DNA from: Polystyrenella longa
GTDB lineage: Bacteria; Planctomycetota; Planctomycetia; Planctomycetales; Planctomycetaceae
Length of the DNA: 64,000 bases
Direction of reading: 5' to 3'
Assembly (NCBI RefSeq): GCF_007750395.1
Contig: NZ_CP036281.1
Coordinates: 1,198,501-1,262,500 of the forward strand
Made by a program: the position numbers and the translations under genes. Position 1 is the first letter of the stretch. Every line of letters starts with the position of its first letter. Below, piece by piece: positions 29,513-42,553 of the stretch. Under the pieces are notes generated by a model that did not search any database, was not told the origin of the DNA, and saw only the letters and a program-made list of their open reading frames with translations.

Positions 29513-29620
29513 ACGGAACGCTATTCCCAATGGCGGTGGGCCGGTGTGAACCGGGTCAGGACGTAATTGTAGCAGCCCTAAGCATTTGAGTTCAGGTGCT
29601 TGCGGGAATAGCGTTCCCTT
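29513..29620 (+). ncRNA. ffs: Small bacterial SRP RNA (4.5S-type) with UAAU tetraloop
   Basis: The outer helix pairs GGAACGCTATTCCC (29515-29528) with GGGAATAGCGTTCC (29604-29617) perfectly. The inner core reads GTGAACCGGGTCAGG and AGCAGCCCTAAGC, the conserved SRP RNA helix 8 text (consensus GUCAGG...AGCAGCC). Between these, ACG-TAAT-TGT forms a 3-bp stem capped by UAAU (29564-29567) in place of the usual GGAA; this fits the URRU class of SRP tetraloops. A pyrimidine-rich stretch ending in T4 follows. The RNA binds Ffh for membrane protein targeting. Ends are estimated. Confidence 0.85.
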
Positions 29621-29769
29621 CCCCTTTTCTATGCGCGGTGTCAGCTGGCGGATCTATCGATCTTCAGAAGTGAAGACGCTTCCGGGCGGAAGACTAATTC
29701 CCGCCTGTCGAAATCATATCCGCTTGTGGAAACAAATTCCCCGGTTCGATATGATGGGCCTGCGGCGGC

Positions 29770-30882
29770 GTGCCAGCACCCGACCAACCAGCTCCCGATA
29801 AACTGGCTCTCAGTATACGAGAGAGGGCGGGAGCACTGTCCCTTTCATCTCTTCCTGCAAGCCAGCTGATGTCTTCTTCGGAAACTCCCACACCACCATC
29901 TTCTTCAATGAGTGAATCGGATCTCCTCTCGGAGGAAATCGTGGTCTCGCCAGACATGGTGAGACAGGTCCTGGAAGACTGGCAACGGGCGGGCATTCAC
30001 AAGCTGCCCCTCTTTCTGCATCCACCGCAAAAGACAACTGCGCCCCAGCGAACGGCCTCGCCTCGGCAGGGAGTTTCTCCACAGAGTGTGCCTTCTCAAG
30101 GTGTACCTCCACAGAAGTCGATACAGGCTGCCCCTCCTTCTCAAGCGAGCACTCGACCGGTTACACCAATGGATTCCGGACAATTGGAACTCTTACGCGA
30201 ACAGGCCCAGCGGAATGTACCTGCTTCGGCGACCGCTTCTCCATCCTCTGCACCTCCCACCCCGGTGAGAACTTTGCCCATGATTGACGGAAAAAAATTA
30301 AGTCGAAAAAAACGCGAAGAACATTTGGAAAAGCTCTCTTGCGTTGTGGGAGGTTGTACCCGGTGCCCGGAACTGGCGGAGACGCGTACCCAGACTGTGT
30401 TTGGTGTGGGCAACCCCGAAGCCAGAATTATGTTCGTGGGAGAAGCTCCCGGAGCGGACGAAGATAAACAGGGCGAACCCTTCGTCGGTCGAGCAGGGCA
30501 GTTACTCAACAAAATTCTGGAAGCCAGCCAGCTGAAACGCGAAGAGATTTATATCTGTAACATTCTTCGCTGTCGTCCACCGGGTAACCGAAATCCTACG
30601 GCAACCGAAGCGGCGAATTGCCGTGAGTATCTGGATGGTCAGATCGCACTGGTTGACCCGGAATATATTATCTGTTTGGGAACCGTCGCTGCCCAGAACC
30701 TGCTTTCCAACAAAATTCCTATCGGTCGCATGCGGAAGAAGTTCCACGAATTCGAGGGACGCAAAGTGATGTGTACGTATCACCCGTCCTATCTCTTGAG
30801 AAACCCGTCTGCCAAGAAAGATGTCTGGGAAGACATGCAGATGTTTATGGCCGATCTCGGAATAGATCTTCCGGAGCATTAA
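29770..30882 (+). CDS. Uracil-DNA glycosylase, family 4 (4Fe-4S)
   Basis: The C-terminal 200 residues are a family 4 [21 protein letters not shown] with cluster cysteines, then [20 protein letters not shown] (catalytic loop), [14 protein letters not shown] with another cluster cysteine, and [10 protein letters not shown]. It removes uracil from DNA as the first step of base excision repair. The first ~160 residues are proline- and serine-rich and probably disordered. The start is uncertain: GTG at 29770 or ATG at 29869; neither has a strong ribosome site. Its 3' end overlaps the convergent CBS gene by 38 bases. Confidence 0.88.
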   Translation: MPAPDQPAPDKLALSIRERAGALSLSSLPASQLMSSSETPTPPSSSMSESDLLSEEIVVSPDMVRQVLEDWQRAGIHKLPLFLHPPQKTTAPQRTASPRQGVSPQSVPSQGVPPQKSIQAAPPSQASTRPVTPMDSGQLELLREQAQRNVPASATASPSSAPPTPVRTLPMIDGKKLSRKKREEHLEKLSCVVGGCTRCPELAETRTQTVFGVGNPEARIMFVGEAPGADEDKQGEPFVGRAGQLLNKILEASQLKREEIYICNILRCRPPGNRNPTATEAANCREYLDGQIALVDPEYIICLGTVAAQNLLSNKIPIGRMRKKFHEFEGRKVMCTYHPSYLLRNPSAKKDVWEDMQMFMADLGIDLPEH

Positions 30883-31465
30883 GCGACGAGATCATTCCCT
30901 GAGGCCGACTTTGGAGATGCGGCGCGGGAATGACTTTTTCGAGGGTGGGCCGTGGCTGTTCGCCAGCCATCGGCATGGAGAGCGTTTGCTCGCTCTTGAA
31001 TTGATCTTGTTTCATATCAGACTCGCATTGTTTTTCCAGATTCGATTCGTCTTCCAGCTCCTGGAGCGACGTCAATGTGCATGAGGGATCCAGGGCCAGC
31101 ATTATCTGCAGAACGGCATTTCGTTTGAGTTCGCCTACCAGAAAACCTTCGTGCAGGACCGGGACAACATTACCGTGACCTTCCCGAAAAAGGGGAATCA
31201 CGGTTGAAATGTCGGCCGTCGCCGCGATCGTCGTAACCGATCGCGAAATCAATCGGGCGATTTGTTCGTCCCAGCCGAGTCCCGAAAGTCTGGCTTTGAT
31301 CAAGGCGTAGTCTGTCAGAAGGCCCAGGAATTCCTGTTCTTCGGAGATAATGTATATCTGCGAAAGTTCCTCACTCAAAAACAGACGGGCAGCGTCCATC
31401 AGGCATTGGTTTTCCTGAAGCCGCTCGACATCCGAATTCATCAGGTCGCCTGCGGTTATTCGCAC
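30845..31465 (-). CDS. CBS-domain protein
   Basis: A 206-residue protein with two CBS motifs: residues 1-60 ([12 protein letters not shown], then [19 protein letters not shown]) and 65-120 ([16 protein letters not shown], then [15 protein letters not shown]). CBS pairs bind adenine nucleotides and regulate partner proteins. The last 85 residues are polar and low-complexity. It converges on and overlaps the end of the uracil-DNA glycosylase gene. Confidence 0.82.
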   Translation of the reverse strand: MRITAGDLMNSDVERLQENQCLMDAARLFLSEELSQIYIISEEQEFLGLLTDYALIKARLSGLGWDEQIARLISRSVTTIAATADISTVIPLFREGHGNVVPVLHEGFLVGELKRNAVLQIMLALDPSCTLTSLQELEDESNLEKQCESDMKQDQFKSEQTLSMPMAGEQPRPTLEKVIPAPHLQSRPQGMISSLNAPEDLFRDRP

Positions 31466-31964
31466 GGCATACCTCCAGCGTGTAAAAAATCTGGTAATCC
31501 AAAACTGGGTGATTGATGAAACATACGTGGCCCGTCATCAATAAAGACGAAAGATCTCTAATATAGAAATCGTCCAGTCAAGGAATCATTTCGCATAAGG
31601 AGTTTCCTCATTGTGTATTTCCTGCGTGGGCCTCGTCTGTTCTTCCGGTTATCCCACTGATGCCTGTCCTGTCTACTTTCAGTATTAGTACCAATGTGCA
31701 TTTACTGGCTTTTATGGCGAGGGAAAAGTACCGCAGGAATTTACTGATTACAGCAACCTTTACCGATGGGCTAAGCGCTCTCTGGAGTGATCAGAAAGGT
31801 GCTGGCTGAAATTGCAGCGAGTGTGTGGAGGGGCAGGGGACACATCCATCTTCCGGCCCAACCCGTTCCCGTTGTATAATCGCTATACTTCCTCTACCCT
31901 GAGCATCCCTGAAACGTTTTTAACCTCTTCTAACCGTCGCAATCCTTATCAGGCGAACTCCCTT
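31466..31964. other. Intergenic region between divergent CBS and plsC genes
   Basis: About 500 bases. The plsC frame is open back to 31812, but that extension lacks family similarity. Divergent promoters are expected here; I see no repeat or RNA. Confidence 0.45.
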
Positions 31965-32762
31965 ATGTTCCAGGCCGGCTTCTTCGACCAAATCAGAGCC
32001 ACTATAGAGTCTCAACCTTACTTCGGACTCTATCTACTGCTGGCTTATCTTGTGCTGATCTTCGGCTGGCTGGCCACCAAGGTATTAAAGTCCGACCACA
32101 CGATATCCGGGTGGGCCCTATTCTTAATGGTACACCTGTATGTCCCGATGGTCTGGCGGGTGCGCATTAACAAACGGTGTCCTTATCCGGCTGATGGTCC
32201 CGGATTGATCATCGCCAATCACCGAAGCCCAGTGGATCCGTTTCTCGTCTGCGTCTGGAACCATCTCGGAGTTTATCCCCGGACTTTTCGACTCGTCAGC
32301 TTTTTAATGGCACAGGAGTATTACACTATTCCTGTTGTCTCCTGGGTCAGTCGGACCATGGAATGCGTCCCCATCGCGCGGTCAGGTCGCGACATGCAGG
32401 GAGTGAAAGACTGTCTGTCACTGCTCAAGAAGGGGCACCTGGTGGGAGTCTTCCCTGAAGGGCGATTGAATACGGGCGATGGAGTGATGCCATTCGGAAC
32501 CGGAATTGCCTGGCTGGCGTTAAGAGCAAAAGTGCCGATTTATCCGGTCTACATTCACGATACCCCCGTGAGTAGTAGTTCGATGGTGGAACCTTTTATT
32601 AAGCGAACCCGCTCTCGGTTAGTCTACGGCGACCCGATCGATTTGAGTCCGTTCTATGCGGACAGCAAGAAGAAGGAGACGATCGAGGAAGTCACGGAGT
32701 TGTTGCACACTCGCCTGGCCGAATTGGAATATCCCCGGCCAGAACCTTCGTTGCCATTCTAA
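31965..32762 (+). CDS. plsC: 1-acyl-sn-glycerol-3-phosphate acyltransferase (PlsC family)
   Basis: A 265-residue protein from the ATG at 31965 with AGG a few bases upstream. Two N-terminal hydrophobic stretches (LYLLLAYLVLIFGWLA and ALFLMVHLYVPMVW) anchor it to the membrane. The acyltransferase motifs are NHRSPVDPF (HX4D) and FPEGRLN. It transfers an acyl chain to lysophosphatidate or a similar acceptor in phospholipid synthesis. Confidence 0.88.
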   Translation: MFQAGFFDQIRATIESQPYFGLYLLLAYLVLIFGWLATKVLKSDHTISGWALFLMVHLYVPMVWRVRINKRCPYPADGPGLIIANHRSPVDPFLVCVWNHLGVYPRTFRLVSFLMAQEYYTIPVVSWVSRTMECVPIARSGRDMQGVKDCLSLLKKGHLVGVFPEGRLNTGDGVMPFGTGIAWLALRAKVPIYPVYIHDTPVSSSSMVEPFIKRTRSRLVYGDPIDLSPFYADSKKKETIEEVTELLHTRLAELEYPRPEPSLPF

Positions 32763-32809
32763 TCAACCTGGAGCTCGCGAAGTATTTGAGGCTGGAGATC
32801 GCGACGATG

Positions 32810-33826
32810 TTACGCGTCTTTGATGGGGTTGCCGGTGATTTCACTCACTGCCTGTGAGTTTCCAAACACGAACAGGCAATCTCCGATCCTGATTTCGGCA
32901 TCGCCCGGAGGCGGCATTAACCGTTCACCATCAGCGCGACGAATCCCGACGACCATCGCTCCCTTTTCACGCAAGTCGGCCTGATTCAATTGTAATCCGA
33001 CATAGGGACTTTCCTCTTCGATATGGACATCGGCCAGTTCGAATTCCATTCCCCCCGTGTCCGCGATTTCCAGGAAGTCTTCCACGCGCGGATTCAGCAT
33101 GAAGCGAGCCATCTTCTGGGCTCCGGAACTGAAGGGACTCACCACACGTGTGGCGCCCGCTCTTTCCAGTTTCAATACCGCTTTGTCATTGCTCGCCCGG
33201 GCTGTGATCTGCAGATCGGACATGAGCATCCGTGCGGACAGAACGACGTAGACATTGTCGGCATCCGTCGGCAAGACCGAGGCTAGCCCTCGTGCCCGCT
33301 GAATGCCGGCCTTGAGAAGTATCTCGTCGTCAGTCGCATCGCCAGCCAGGAAGGCCCAGTTATGGGTATGACATATGTCGTCCAGTAGTTCCTGATTAGA
33401 GTCGAGAATGACAAACTGCTGATCTCGCAATTCCATCTGTTTGGCAATCGTCGTACCCATACGTCCACAACCACAGATGATGAAATGGTTGTGCATCTCT
33501 GCGATTCGCTTTTCCATCCGTCTCTGCTCCCGATAGGCCCGGAACTGGGCGCTTACCACCCATTGACCAAGTTGAAAGGCGCTGAAGGAGAAAACTCCCA
33601 GGCCGCCAATGAGGTAGAAGATGACAAACAGCTTACCCGTGTTGCTGAAGTTGTCAGGTTGCTGATATCCAAGAGTGGTGACCGTGATCACCGCGTAATA
33701 AACGCTGTCGAACCAGCCGACATCAGTCGTCAAATGAAATCCAAGCGCCCCAAGAAAAGTTAAACCAACCAGCAATACCAGGATCGTCACAATCTGCCGC
33801 AGCATTTGTGAAGAGTCATTTGCCAT
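32810..33826 (-). CDS. Potassium channel with RCK (TrkA-N/TrkA-C) domains, atypical filter
   Basis: A 338-residue protein: one membrane helix (QIVTILVLLVGLTFLGALG), a pore loop YYAVITVTTLGYQQP, a second helix (LFVIFYLIGGLGVFSF), then a TrkA-N Rossmann domain with CGCGRMGTTIAKQM and a TrkA-C domain ending FVFGNSQAV. The selectivity filter reads TLGYQ where most K+ channels have TVGYG, so ion selectivity may be altered. The RCK part would gate the channel in response to nucleotide or Ca2+. Confidence 0.88.
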   Translation of the reverse strand: MANDSSQMLRQIVTILVLLVGLTFLGALGFHLTTDVGWFDSVYYAVITVTTLGYQQPDNFSNTGKLFVIFYLIGGLGVFSFSAFQLGQWVVSAQFRAYREQRRMEKRIAEMHNHFIICGCGRMGTTIAKQMELRDQQFVILDSNQELLDDICHTHNWAFLAGDATDDEILLKAGIQRARGLASVLPTDADNVYVVLSARMLMSDLQITARASNDKAVLKLERAGATRVVSPFSSGAQKMARFMLNPRVEDFLEIADTGGMEFELADVHIEEESPYVGLQLNQADLREKGAMVVGIRRADGERLMPPPGDAEIRIGDCLFVFGNSQAVSEITGNPIKDA

Positions 33827-33904
33827 GTCTCTCTCCTGGATGGAATGGGCCTGGATGGAATCGGGATGTGGAGTGGAACTGCTTGGGCTTCAAAGAGGTG
33901 GTGT

Positions 33905-35374
33905 TCAACCGCGTATTAAGCCTAAGTGGTTGATGAAGCCGGACCTGGGTAGATCAGGTTGCAGGATTCTGGCAGGTATGCCCCAGACTTGCAATAGCTT
34001 CTCTGCCGCCAGATAGCCACTTCTGACAGCACCTTCCATCGTGGCAGGCCAGCCCGTTTCGGTCCAGTCACCCGCGAGCAACAAATTCTCATACTCCGTC
34101 ACTTGATCAGGCCGGTCCGACTCCGCATCTGGCGGTATCGAGAACACAGCATGATGTTCCCGGACGACTCGCGAATGAACTAACTGCGCCTGCATCATGG
34201 ATTCGGGCCAGACGGAGGCGATTTCCTTTAAGACGTGCTGGACGATTTCATCTTGAGACCACGAAGAGAGCTCCCGGCTTTGACTGATCACTATCTGGTA
34301 ATAATGTCGTTCCGGGTTTTCAATGTTTTGAATCGCCGATCGGTTGAAAATCCACTGCGAAACACGTCCCAGCAGCACAGCGTGGGTCTCGTCACTCAGC
34401 GAGCGATTAAACCAGAGATGCACCGAGGAAATCGGTGCCGATTCCAATTGCTCTGCCTGTTGAATAAAGCGGGGCGGCGGTTCAACTGTAGGGAAGAGTT
34501 TCGGGATGGCTGTCCACGGAGTGGCTAAAACATAAGCGTCTGCCGAAACCTGCTCTTCATTAGCCATGACGACATTCTTAATGCTGTTTCCTTGGGTGGT
34601 CAGCTCTTTAATTCGAGACTGCAGGTGCAATGTGACGCCCTGTTCCTGCAAGTGGGTCTGCAATGTCTCTCCATAAAGTTCATGAAGCGGAACGGTCGGG
34701 AGACTGACTTTCCAGGCGTCGCGATGAGAGAGAAACCCTTGGACAAAAACCTGACGCGCGGCAGAATACGGAATTCGATCGAGTGATTCGCTGAGGGCAC
34801 TTACCAGAATCACATGCCAGAAGTCACGCAGGACCCGGTCCGATTGTTGCTGCTGATTCAACCAGTCCTCAAAACAGAGATCGCTGGTCGGAGTGGACAT
34901 TAACTGCCGCATCGCCAGAGCAATCTGGCCCCGTTCGCGCCAGCGGAAATGACGCATCCGCAGGAAGCTACCCGTTAAATGAAACGGAGCGGGCCAGGGA
35001 CCGTTCTTCAGTTCGCTTCGGCGTCCCTGTTGGTCAACGAAGTGCAAGGTCTCCAACCTGCGAAAGTGAGATCCGATGCCAGCCTGTTTGCAGAAGTGGA
35101 AGAAGTTCGTGCAGCATCCCATGGCGACGTGCTGACAATTATCAATCTGTTCGCCCGTGGTTTGATCGATGAAGGAACTCGCTCGGCCACCAAGACGGGG
35201 ACGGGCTTCGTAAAGATCGACTTGCATTCCTTTGGCAGAAAGCGACTGAGCCGCAGCCAGCCCCGCCAGCCCGCCACCGAATATGGCAACCTTACGGGGA
35301 AGTGAGGTGTCGCTAGTAGGGACCGGAGGGTGAGCCTCTTGCTGGTTCATCGTCCTGTCCTTTGTGTCAGGCAT
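33905..35374 (-). CDS. hpnE: Hydroxysqualene dehydroxylase HpnE
   Basis: A 489-residue FAD protein. The dinucleotide-binding motif is FGGGLAGLAAAQSL, followed by LYEARPRLGGRASSF and DNCQHVAMGCC, the text of the squalene-associated desaturase-like HpnE. HpnE removes the hydroxyl from hydroxysqualene on the three-step HpnC-HpnD-HpnE route to squalene for hopanoid synthesis. hpnC and hpnD are not in the window. An internal ATG nine codons in (35350) is a possible start. Confidence 0.88.
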   Translation of the reverse strand: MPDTKDRTMNQQEAHPPVPTSDTSLPRKVAIFGGGLAGLAAAQSLSAKGMQVDLYEARPRLGGRASSFIDQTTGEQIDNCQHVAMGCCTNFFHFCKQAGIGSHFRRLETLHFVDQQGRRSELKNGPWPAPFHLTGSFLRMRHFRWRERGQIALAMRQLMSTPTSDLCFEDWLNQQQQSDRVLRDFWHVILVSALSESLDRIPYSAARQVFVQGFLSHRDAWKVSLPTVPLHELYGETLQTHLQEQGVTLHLQSRIKELTTQGNSIKNVVMANEEQVSADAYVLATPWTAIPKLFPTVEPPPRFIQQAEQLESAPISSVHLWFNRSLSDETHAVLLGRVSQWIFNRSAIQNIENPERHYYQIVISQSRELSSWSQDEIVQHVLKEIASVWPESMMQAQLVHSRVVREHHAVFSIPPDAESDRPDQVTEYENLLLAGDWTETGWPATMEGAVRSGYLAAEKLLQVWGIPARILQPDLPRSGFINHLGLIRG

Positions 35375-35413
35375 TTGTTATGCGCCATTCTTGATTGTGG
35401 CGCCAACCGCCCG

Positions 35414-35629
35414 TTACTCCTCGAGTAGGTCCTCAAGTTCTTCCGGCGATAAGTGTTCTATCAGCTTGTCCTGCGTCAGCGGTTCCACGATAGCATATTC
35501 CCCGTTGCACCAACGCATGAAATCGACGTTCTGACACCGTTTGGAGCAGAACGGAAAATGAGTAGTCTCACCAGACTCAGGCGGCTGAACAGCAACTTTG
35601 CAGATAGGGCAGGGGGCCGATTTAACCAT
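35414..35629 (-). CDS. yacG: DNA gyrase inhibitor YacG-type zinc finger
   Basis: A 71-residue protein from the ATG at 35629, preceded by AGGAG. The zinc ligands are CPIC near the start and CSKRC about 20 residues later, with HFPFCSKRCQNVDF matching YacG. YacG binds GyrB and blocks DNA binding by gyrase. The acidic tail (LSPEELEDLLEE) is common. It is expressed away from hpnE by a short gap and could share its transcript. Confidence 0.88.
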   Translation of the reverse strand: MVKSAPCPICKVAVQPPESGETTHFPFCSKRCQNVDFMRWCNGEYAIVEPLTQDKLIEHLSPEELEDLLEE

Positions 35630-35830
35630 GATTATTCTCCTTCTCTCTTGGTACAACAAGCATGGCAGGTTTCCACGGTGAGGCTTGCTCGGGAAGGGGC
35701 TTTAGGAGAGTTTAGCTTCCACAGGATTTATTTTGCCACAGATTTCATTTTACTACTGTGGTTGTGCGGAACCACAGGCCCCTAGCTCATATCCAAATGC
35801 CAACCTGAAAGTGGGGCGTAAACGAAGGAA

Positions 35831-36118
35831 TCAATCGGACGACGATCCAGAATTGCTCTTACTTTCTTTGCTTTTGCTTTCAGAACTCGAGGAACTCGAA
35901 CTACTGTCGGCGGCGGCAGCCTTTTTGTAGGAAGAACTTCGGTAGTCGGTTTGATAAAAACCACTTCCTTTAAAGATGATCCCGGCGCCGGGGCCGATCT
36001 GTCGCACGGCTTTCAGCTTACCGCATTCCGGACATTTCCGGATCGGTTTAGCTTTGATCGAATGAAAGGCTTCCCACTCGTGCTCACAGGCACCACACTT
36101 GTAGTCATAAGTCGGCAT
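35831..36118 (-). CDS. FmdB-family zinc ribbon protein
   Basis: A 95-residue protein beginning MPTYDYKCGACEHEWEAF, with a second zinc knuckle CPECG: a FmdB/CxxC_CXXC_SSSS zinc ribbon. The middle GAGIIFKGSGFYQTDYR is typical. The C-terminal 30 residues are almost only Ser, Lys and Glu. It lies just downstream of grpE in the same orientation. The function is unknown; regulatory roles have been proposed for the family. Confidence 0.85.
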   Translation of the reverse strand: MPTYDYKCGACEHEWEAFHSIKAKPIRKCPECGKLKAVRQIGPGAGIIFKGSGFYQTDYRSSSYKKAAAADSSSSSSSSESKSKESKSNSGSSSD

Positions 36119-36190
36119 TCAAGTACAACTCACCAAAAAGAACAGGAACAGGGTAAACAGACTCTATTTCAGAACCCGAGGTCTCGCCGC

Positions 36191-36760
36191 CTATTCAGCG
36201 CTGGCGGGACCACTGGAGACCAGCACTTTGCTGGGACGCACGACCCGGTCATTTAAGACATAACCGGTTTCGGCTTCAGCGATCACATGCATGGCCGGAA
36301 TGTCTTCACTGGGCATATTTTGAATGGCCTCGTGAAAGTTTGGATCGAAAGGTTTCCCCACCGCTTCAATTTTCTTGAGACCATGTTGAGTAAACGTGTT
36401 TTCGAACTGATTCAGGACCATTTCCAGTCCCTGCAAAAGATCGGTGACATTACCCGAGCTTTCACCCGCAGTGATGGCGCGCTGCAAGTTGTCCAGGCCG
36501 GGCAGCAAGTCTCGTGCGAGCGATAGCGACTGATATTTCCGCTGATCGTCCAGCTCGGTTCGAGTACGCCGTCGGACATTGTCCAGCTCTGCACGCGTGC
36601 GCATCAGTTGATCGAAATTCTGATCGCGTTCTTCTGTGACTTGCGCCAGCTGCTCTTCGATAGAACCGGCAGCGTCGTCAGAAGAAGCGGCGTTTGCATC
36701 AGCAGATGTTTCGTCGGCAGCCATTTCGTCTTCCGGAAAAGGAACGGTGTTTTCGGTCAT
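36191..36760 (-). CDS. grpE: Nucleotide exchange factor GrpE
   Basis: A 189-residue protein: acidic disordered start, a coiled coil (EEQLAQVTEERDQNFDQLMR), then the GrpE head with KIEAVGKPFDPNFHEAIQ and GYVLNDRVVRPSKVLVS. It releases ADP from DnaK. It lies 126 bases downstream of dnaJ; dnaK is not in the window. Confidence 0.95.
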   Translation of the reverse strand: MTENTVPFPEDEMAADETSADANAASSDDAAGSIEEQLAQVTEERDQNFDQLMRTRAELDNVRRRTRTELDDQRKYQSLSLARDLLPGLDNLQRAITAGESSGNVTDLLQGLEMVLNQFENTFTQHGLKKIEAVGKPFDPNFHEAIQNMPSEDIPAMHVIAEAETGYVLNDRVVRPSKVLVSSGPASAE

Positions 36761-36886
36761 CGTTAGGAACTCAATACTCTAAATAAACGCTGGATAGGTC
36801 TGATCCCGGTTATCTGACACTAGTCTGACTCAGAGCGTGTTCAAACACTGGGTTGAGGTAATTATTTGATTGGTCGCGAGACTTAA

Positions 36887-38047
36887 TTATTCGTCTGAGG
36901 TGGTGAAAGAGGCAAAGTAATCTTTCACCGATGCAAAAAATGTCTTGCGGTGAGGCGAGACGTGCTTGTTTTCCAGTTCCGCCAGTTCGCGTAACAGCTC
37001 TTCCTGACGTTCAGTCAGCTTCTGTGGGACTTCCACCTGTACCTCCACCACAATGTCGCCTGAGCGACGTCCGTGGACATCGGGCATTCCCATCCCTTTC
37101 AGGCGGAATTGCTCGTTCGGTTGAGTAGCAGCCGGAATTGTAAGCGTATGAGCACCGGATAAAGTCGGAACTTCCAAATCACTGCCCAAGGTTGCCTGGG
37201 TGTAGGTGATTGGGATTCGGCAGAACAAGTCTTTGTCGTGTCGTTCGAATATACGATGCGGTTTGAGGTGAATATCGACGTACAAGTCGCCGGCAGGTCC
37301 CCCGTTTTTACCCGCTTCTCCCTCGCCCCGCAAGCAGAGCTGCATCCCGTCATCAATTCCGGCGGGAACATTAAGTTCCAACTTATCTGTTTGGGATGTG
37401 TGACCGCTTCCGTGACAGGTATTACACTTGTCCCGGATGGTCTGGCCTACACCGCGACAGGCAGGACAGGTCGTCTGCACACGAAAGAAACCTTGAGACT
37501 GGACAACCTTCCCGTGGCCACCGCAGTAGTCACATGTCTCCGGTGAGCTGCCTGGTTCGGCACCTGAACCGTGACAGGTTTTACATTCGACATTGCGATC
37601 GACATCCAAAGTCCGTGTACAGCCGGCGGCTGCTTCATGCAGATCGATTTTGATAGAAGTCCGCAGACTGGAACCTTTCCGGGGGCGAGCGCCTCCACCT
37701 CCGCGACGACCTCCACCTGCACCAGCAAAGCCAAATCCATCGAACAGGTCTCCGAAGGCGTCGAAGATGTCACTGACATCCTGGAAACCAGCGCCTGCAC
37801 CACCTCCGCCGCCGAGCCCAGAGAGCCCGGCGTGACCATAACGGTCGTACCGACTTCGTTTGTTTTCGTCGCTAAGGACTTCGTACGCTTCGGATGCCGT
37901 TTTAAATCGCTCAATCGCTTCTTCGTCTCCCGGGTTGCGGTCGGGATGATTGGCGATGGCCATCTTTTTGTACGCCTTCTTTATTTGCTCAGGCGTGGCA
38001 TCACGAGAGACACTTAAGAATTCGTAAAATTCAATTTTTGTAGACAT
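36887..38047 (-). CDS. dnaJ: Chaperone DnaJ
   Basis: A 386-residue type I J-protein from the ATG at 38047 (MSTKIEFYEFLSVSRDATPE). It has a J domain with HPD, a glycine-rich G/F region, four CXXCXGXG-type zinc repeats (CKTCHGSG, CDYCGGHG, CPACRGVG, CNTCHGSG) and a C-terminal substrate domain. It delivers clients to DnaK. The longer frame upstream to 38140 lacks homology. Confidence 0.95.
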   Translation of the reverse strand: MSTKIEFYEFLSVSRDATPEQIKKAYKKMAIANHPDRNPGDEEAIERFKTASEAYEVLSDENKRSRYDRYGHAGLSGLGGGGGAGAGFQDVSDIFDAFGDLFDGFGFAGAGGGRRGGGGARPRKGSSLRTSIKIDLHEAAAGCTRTLDVDRNVECKTCHGSGAEPGSSPETCDYCGGHGKVVQSQGFFRVQTTCPACRGVGQTIRDKCNTCHGSGHTSQTDKLELNVPAGIDDGMQLCLRGEGEAGKNGGPAGDLYVDIHLKPHRIFERHDKDLFCRIPITYTQATLGSDLEVPTLSGAHTLTIPAATQPNEQFRLKGMGMPDVHGRRSGDIVVEVQVEVPQKLTERQEELLRELAELENKHVSPHRKTFFASVKDYFASFTTSDE

Positions 38048-38221
38048 GAGCTGGTTACAGTTTCGTAGAGTTTCGGCGAAGGGTTTCGAGCAGGCTCGAC
38101 TTCGAGAAGAAACAGTGGCGAGCTGAACGAGTTCCTTCAATTAAACCTGATATCGCGAATCGTCGAGGATCAAGGACATCAACAGGAAGAAATCAATCAG
38201 ATGATTTTAAAACCAATGTCG

Positions 38222-38251
38222 AAAAAAAGGCCACCGATTTACGGTGGCCTT
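38222..38251 (-). terminator. Rho-independent terminator of groEL1
   Basis: On the minus strand a 10-bp stem (AAGGCCACCG with CGGTGGCCTT) with a 5-base loop is followed by a T7 run. It lies about 105 bases after the groEL1 stop and separates the chaperonin unit from dnaJ-grpE. Confidence 0.85.
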
Positions 38252-38357
38252 AGTTGTCCCCTGGGAAGGAGTTCGTCAAAAACTCTCTTTCCTTCCCGCT
38301 ATTTCTCGATGCTCTTCCAGTCTCTTGTCGATTCTGGAAGAGCGATGTATCCGCTGT

Positions 38358-39968
<1,611 letters not shown>

Positions 39969-40078
39969 GCTAACGTTCTCCTTGGAGATTATATCGGGTT
40001 ACAGCGGAACGGTTGGAATAGAGTTCTGCTGTGAAATGTTTCGCTGTATCAAGTTTCGCAATCGGAATGAAAACCGAG

Positions 40079-40366
40079 TTACACAATTTTAGCCAGGATA
40101 TCGGATTCGCGAAGAATCTTGACTTCTTCGCCATCGACTTCGATGTCCGATCCACCGTATTTGCCGAAGAGAACCTGGTCGCCTACTTCCAGTCCGATGG
40201 GGCAGCGTTCGCCGCTGTCCAACAGACGTCCGGGACCAAGAGCAACCACTTCGCCACGCTGAGATTTCTCTTTAGCGGCGTCTGGCAGGACGATTCCGCC
40301 CGCGGTTGTTTCTTCTGCTTCAATTTGTTTTACAACGATACGATCATCCAAAGGTTTCAACTGCAT
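40079..40366 (-). CDS. groES: Co-chaperonin GroES
   Basis: A 95-residue protein, [19 protein letters not shown] with the mobile loop text [14 protein letters not shown], and [10 protein letters not shown]. It caps the GroEL ring. It lies between the two groEL genes, all on the minus strand. Confidence 0.95.
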   Translation of the reverse strand: MQLKPLDDRIVVKQIEAEETTAGGIVLPDAAKEKSQRGEVVALGPGRLLDSGERCPIGLEVGDQVLFGKYGGSDIEVDGEEVKILRESDILAKIV

Positions 40367-40524
40367 CTCTGGGACTCCAGTTTGATAATACAGCCCGCGT
40401 GGTCCATTTGAGGCTCAGCACAGGGGGCCATGATATATGGAAATTGTAAGTTAATTTAATTGTTTAACGATGTCTCTGTTTAGGAGACAGGAATTTCAGG
40501 CAGGACCTGAGGAAATAGCTCGGC

Positions 40525-42237
<1,713 letters not shown>

Positions 42238-42354
42238 TCACAATCGTCTTGGTAGGTATATGGGTCGTGAACTATAATGTTCGGCAAACTCGGTAATCGC
42301 TTCGTTTCCGACGCAAAACGCCGGAAAGCGGGTATGGAGGTTGCCTATCCAGTT

Positions 42355-42384
42355 TTATAAACTTGCTATAAGGCAGATTGCAAG
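42355..42384 (-). promoter_or_regulatory. Candidate sigma-70-type promoter of groEL2
   Basis: On the minus strand, TTGCAA (42384-42379) and TATAAA (42360-42355) are separated by 18 bases, about 130 bases upstream of the start. No inverted repeat of the CIRCE type accompanies it. Assigned from consensus only. Confidence 0.45.
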
Positions 42385-42553
42385 CGGCGTGCCAAATCAG
42401 TATGAAGGCGTAACCAGATGATTGCCATTAAGTTAGGGAATCATCGTTATGTTGCAGTTCCTGCCAAGATGGCAGTGTAGGTCAATTTCAGTCAGAATTA
42501 AACCAATCACTGCCATAATTGCATGAAACAGTTTGGATTGGATCTTTTTCTGC

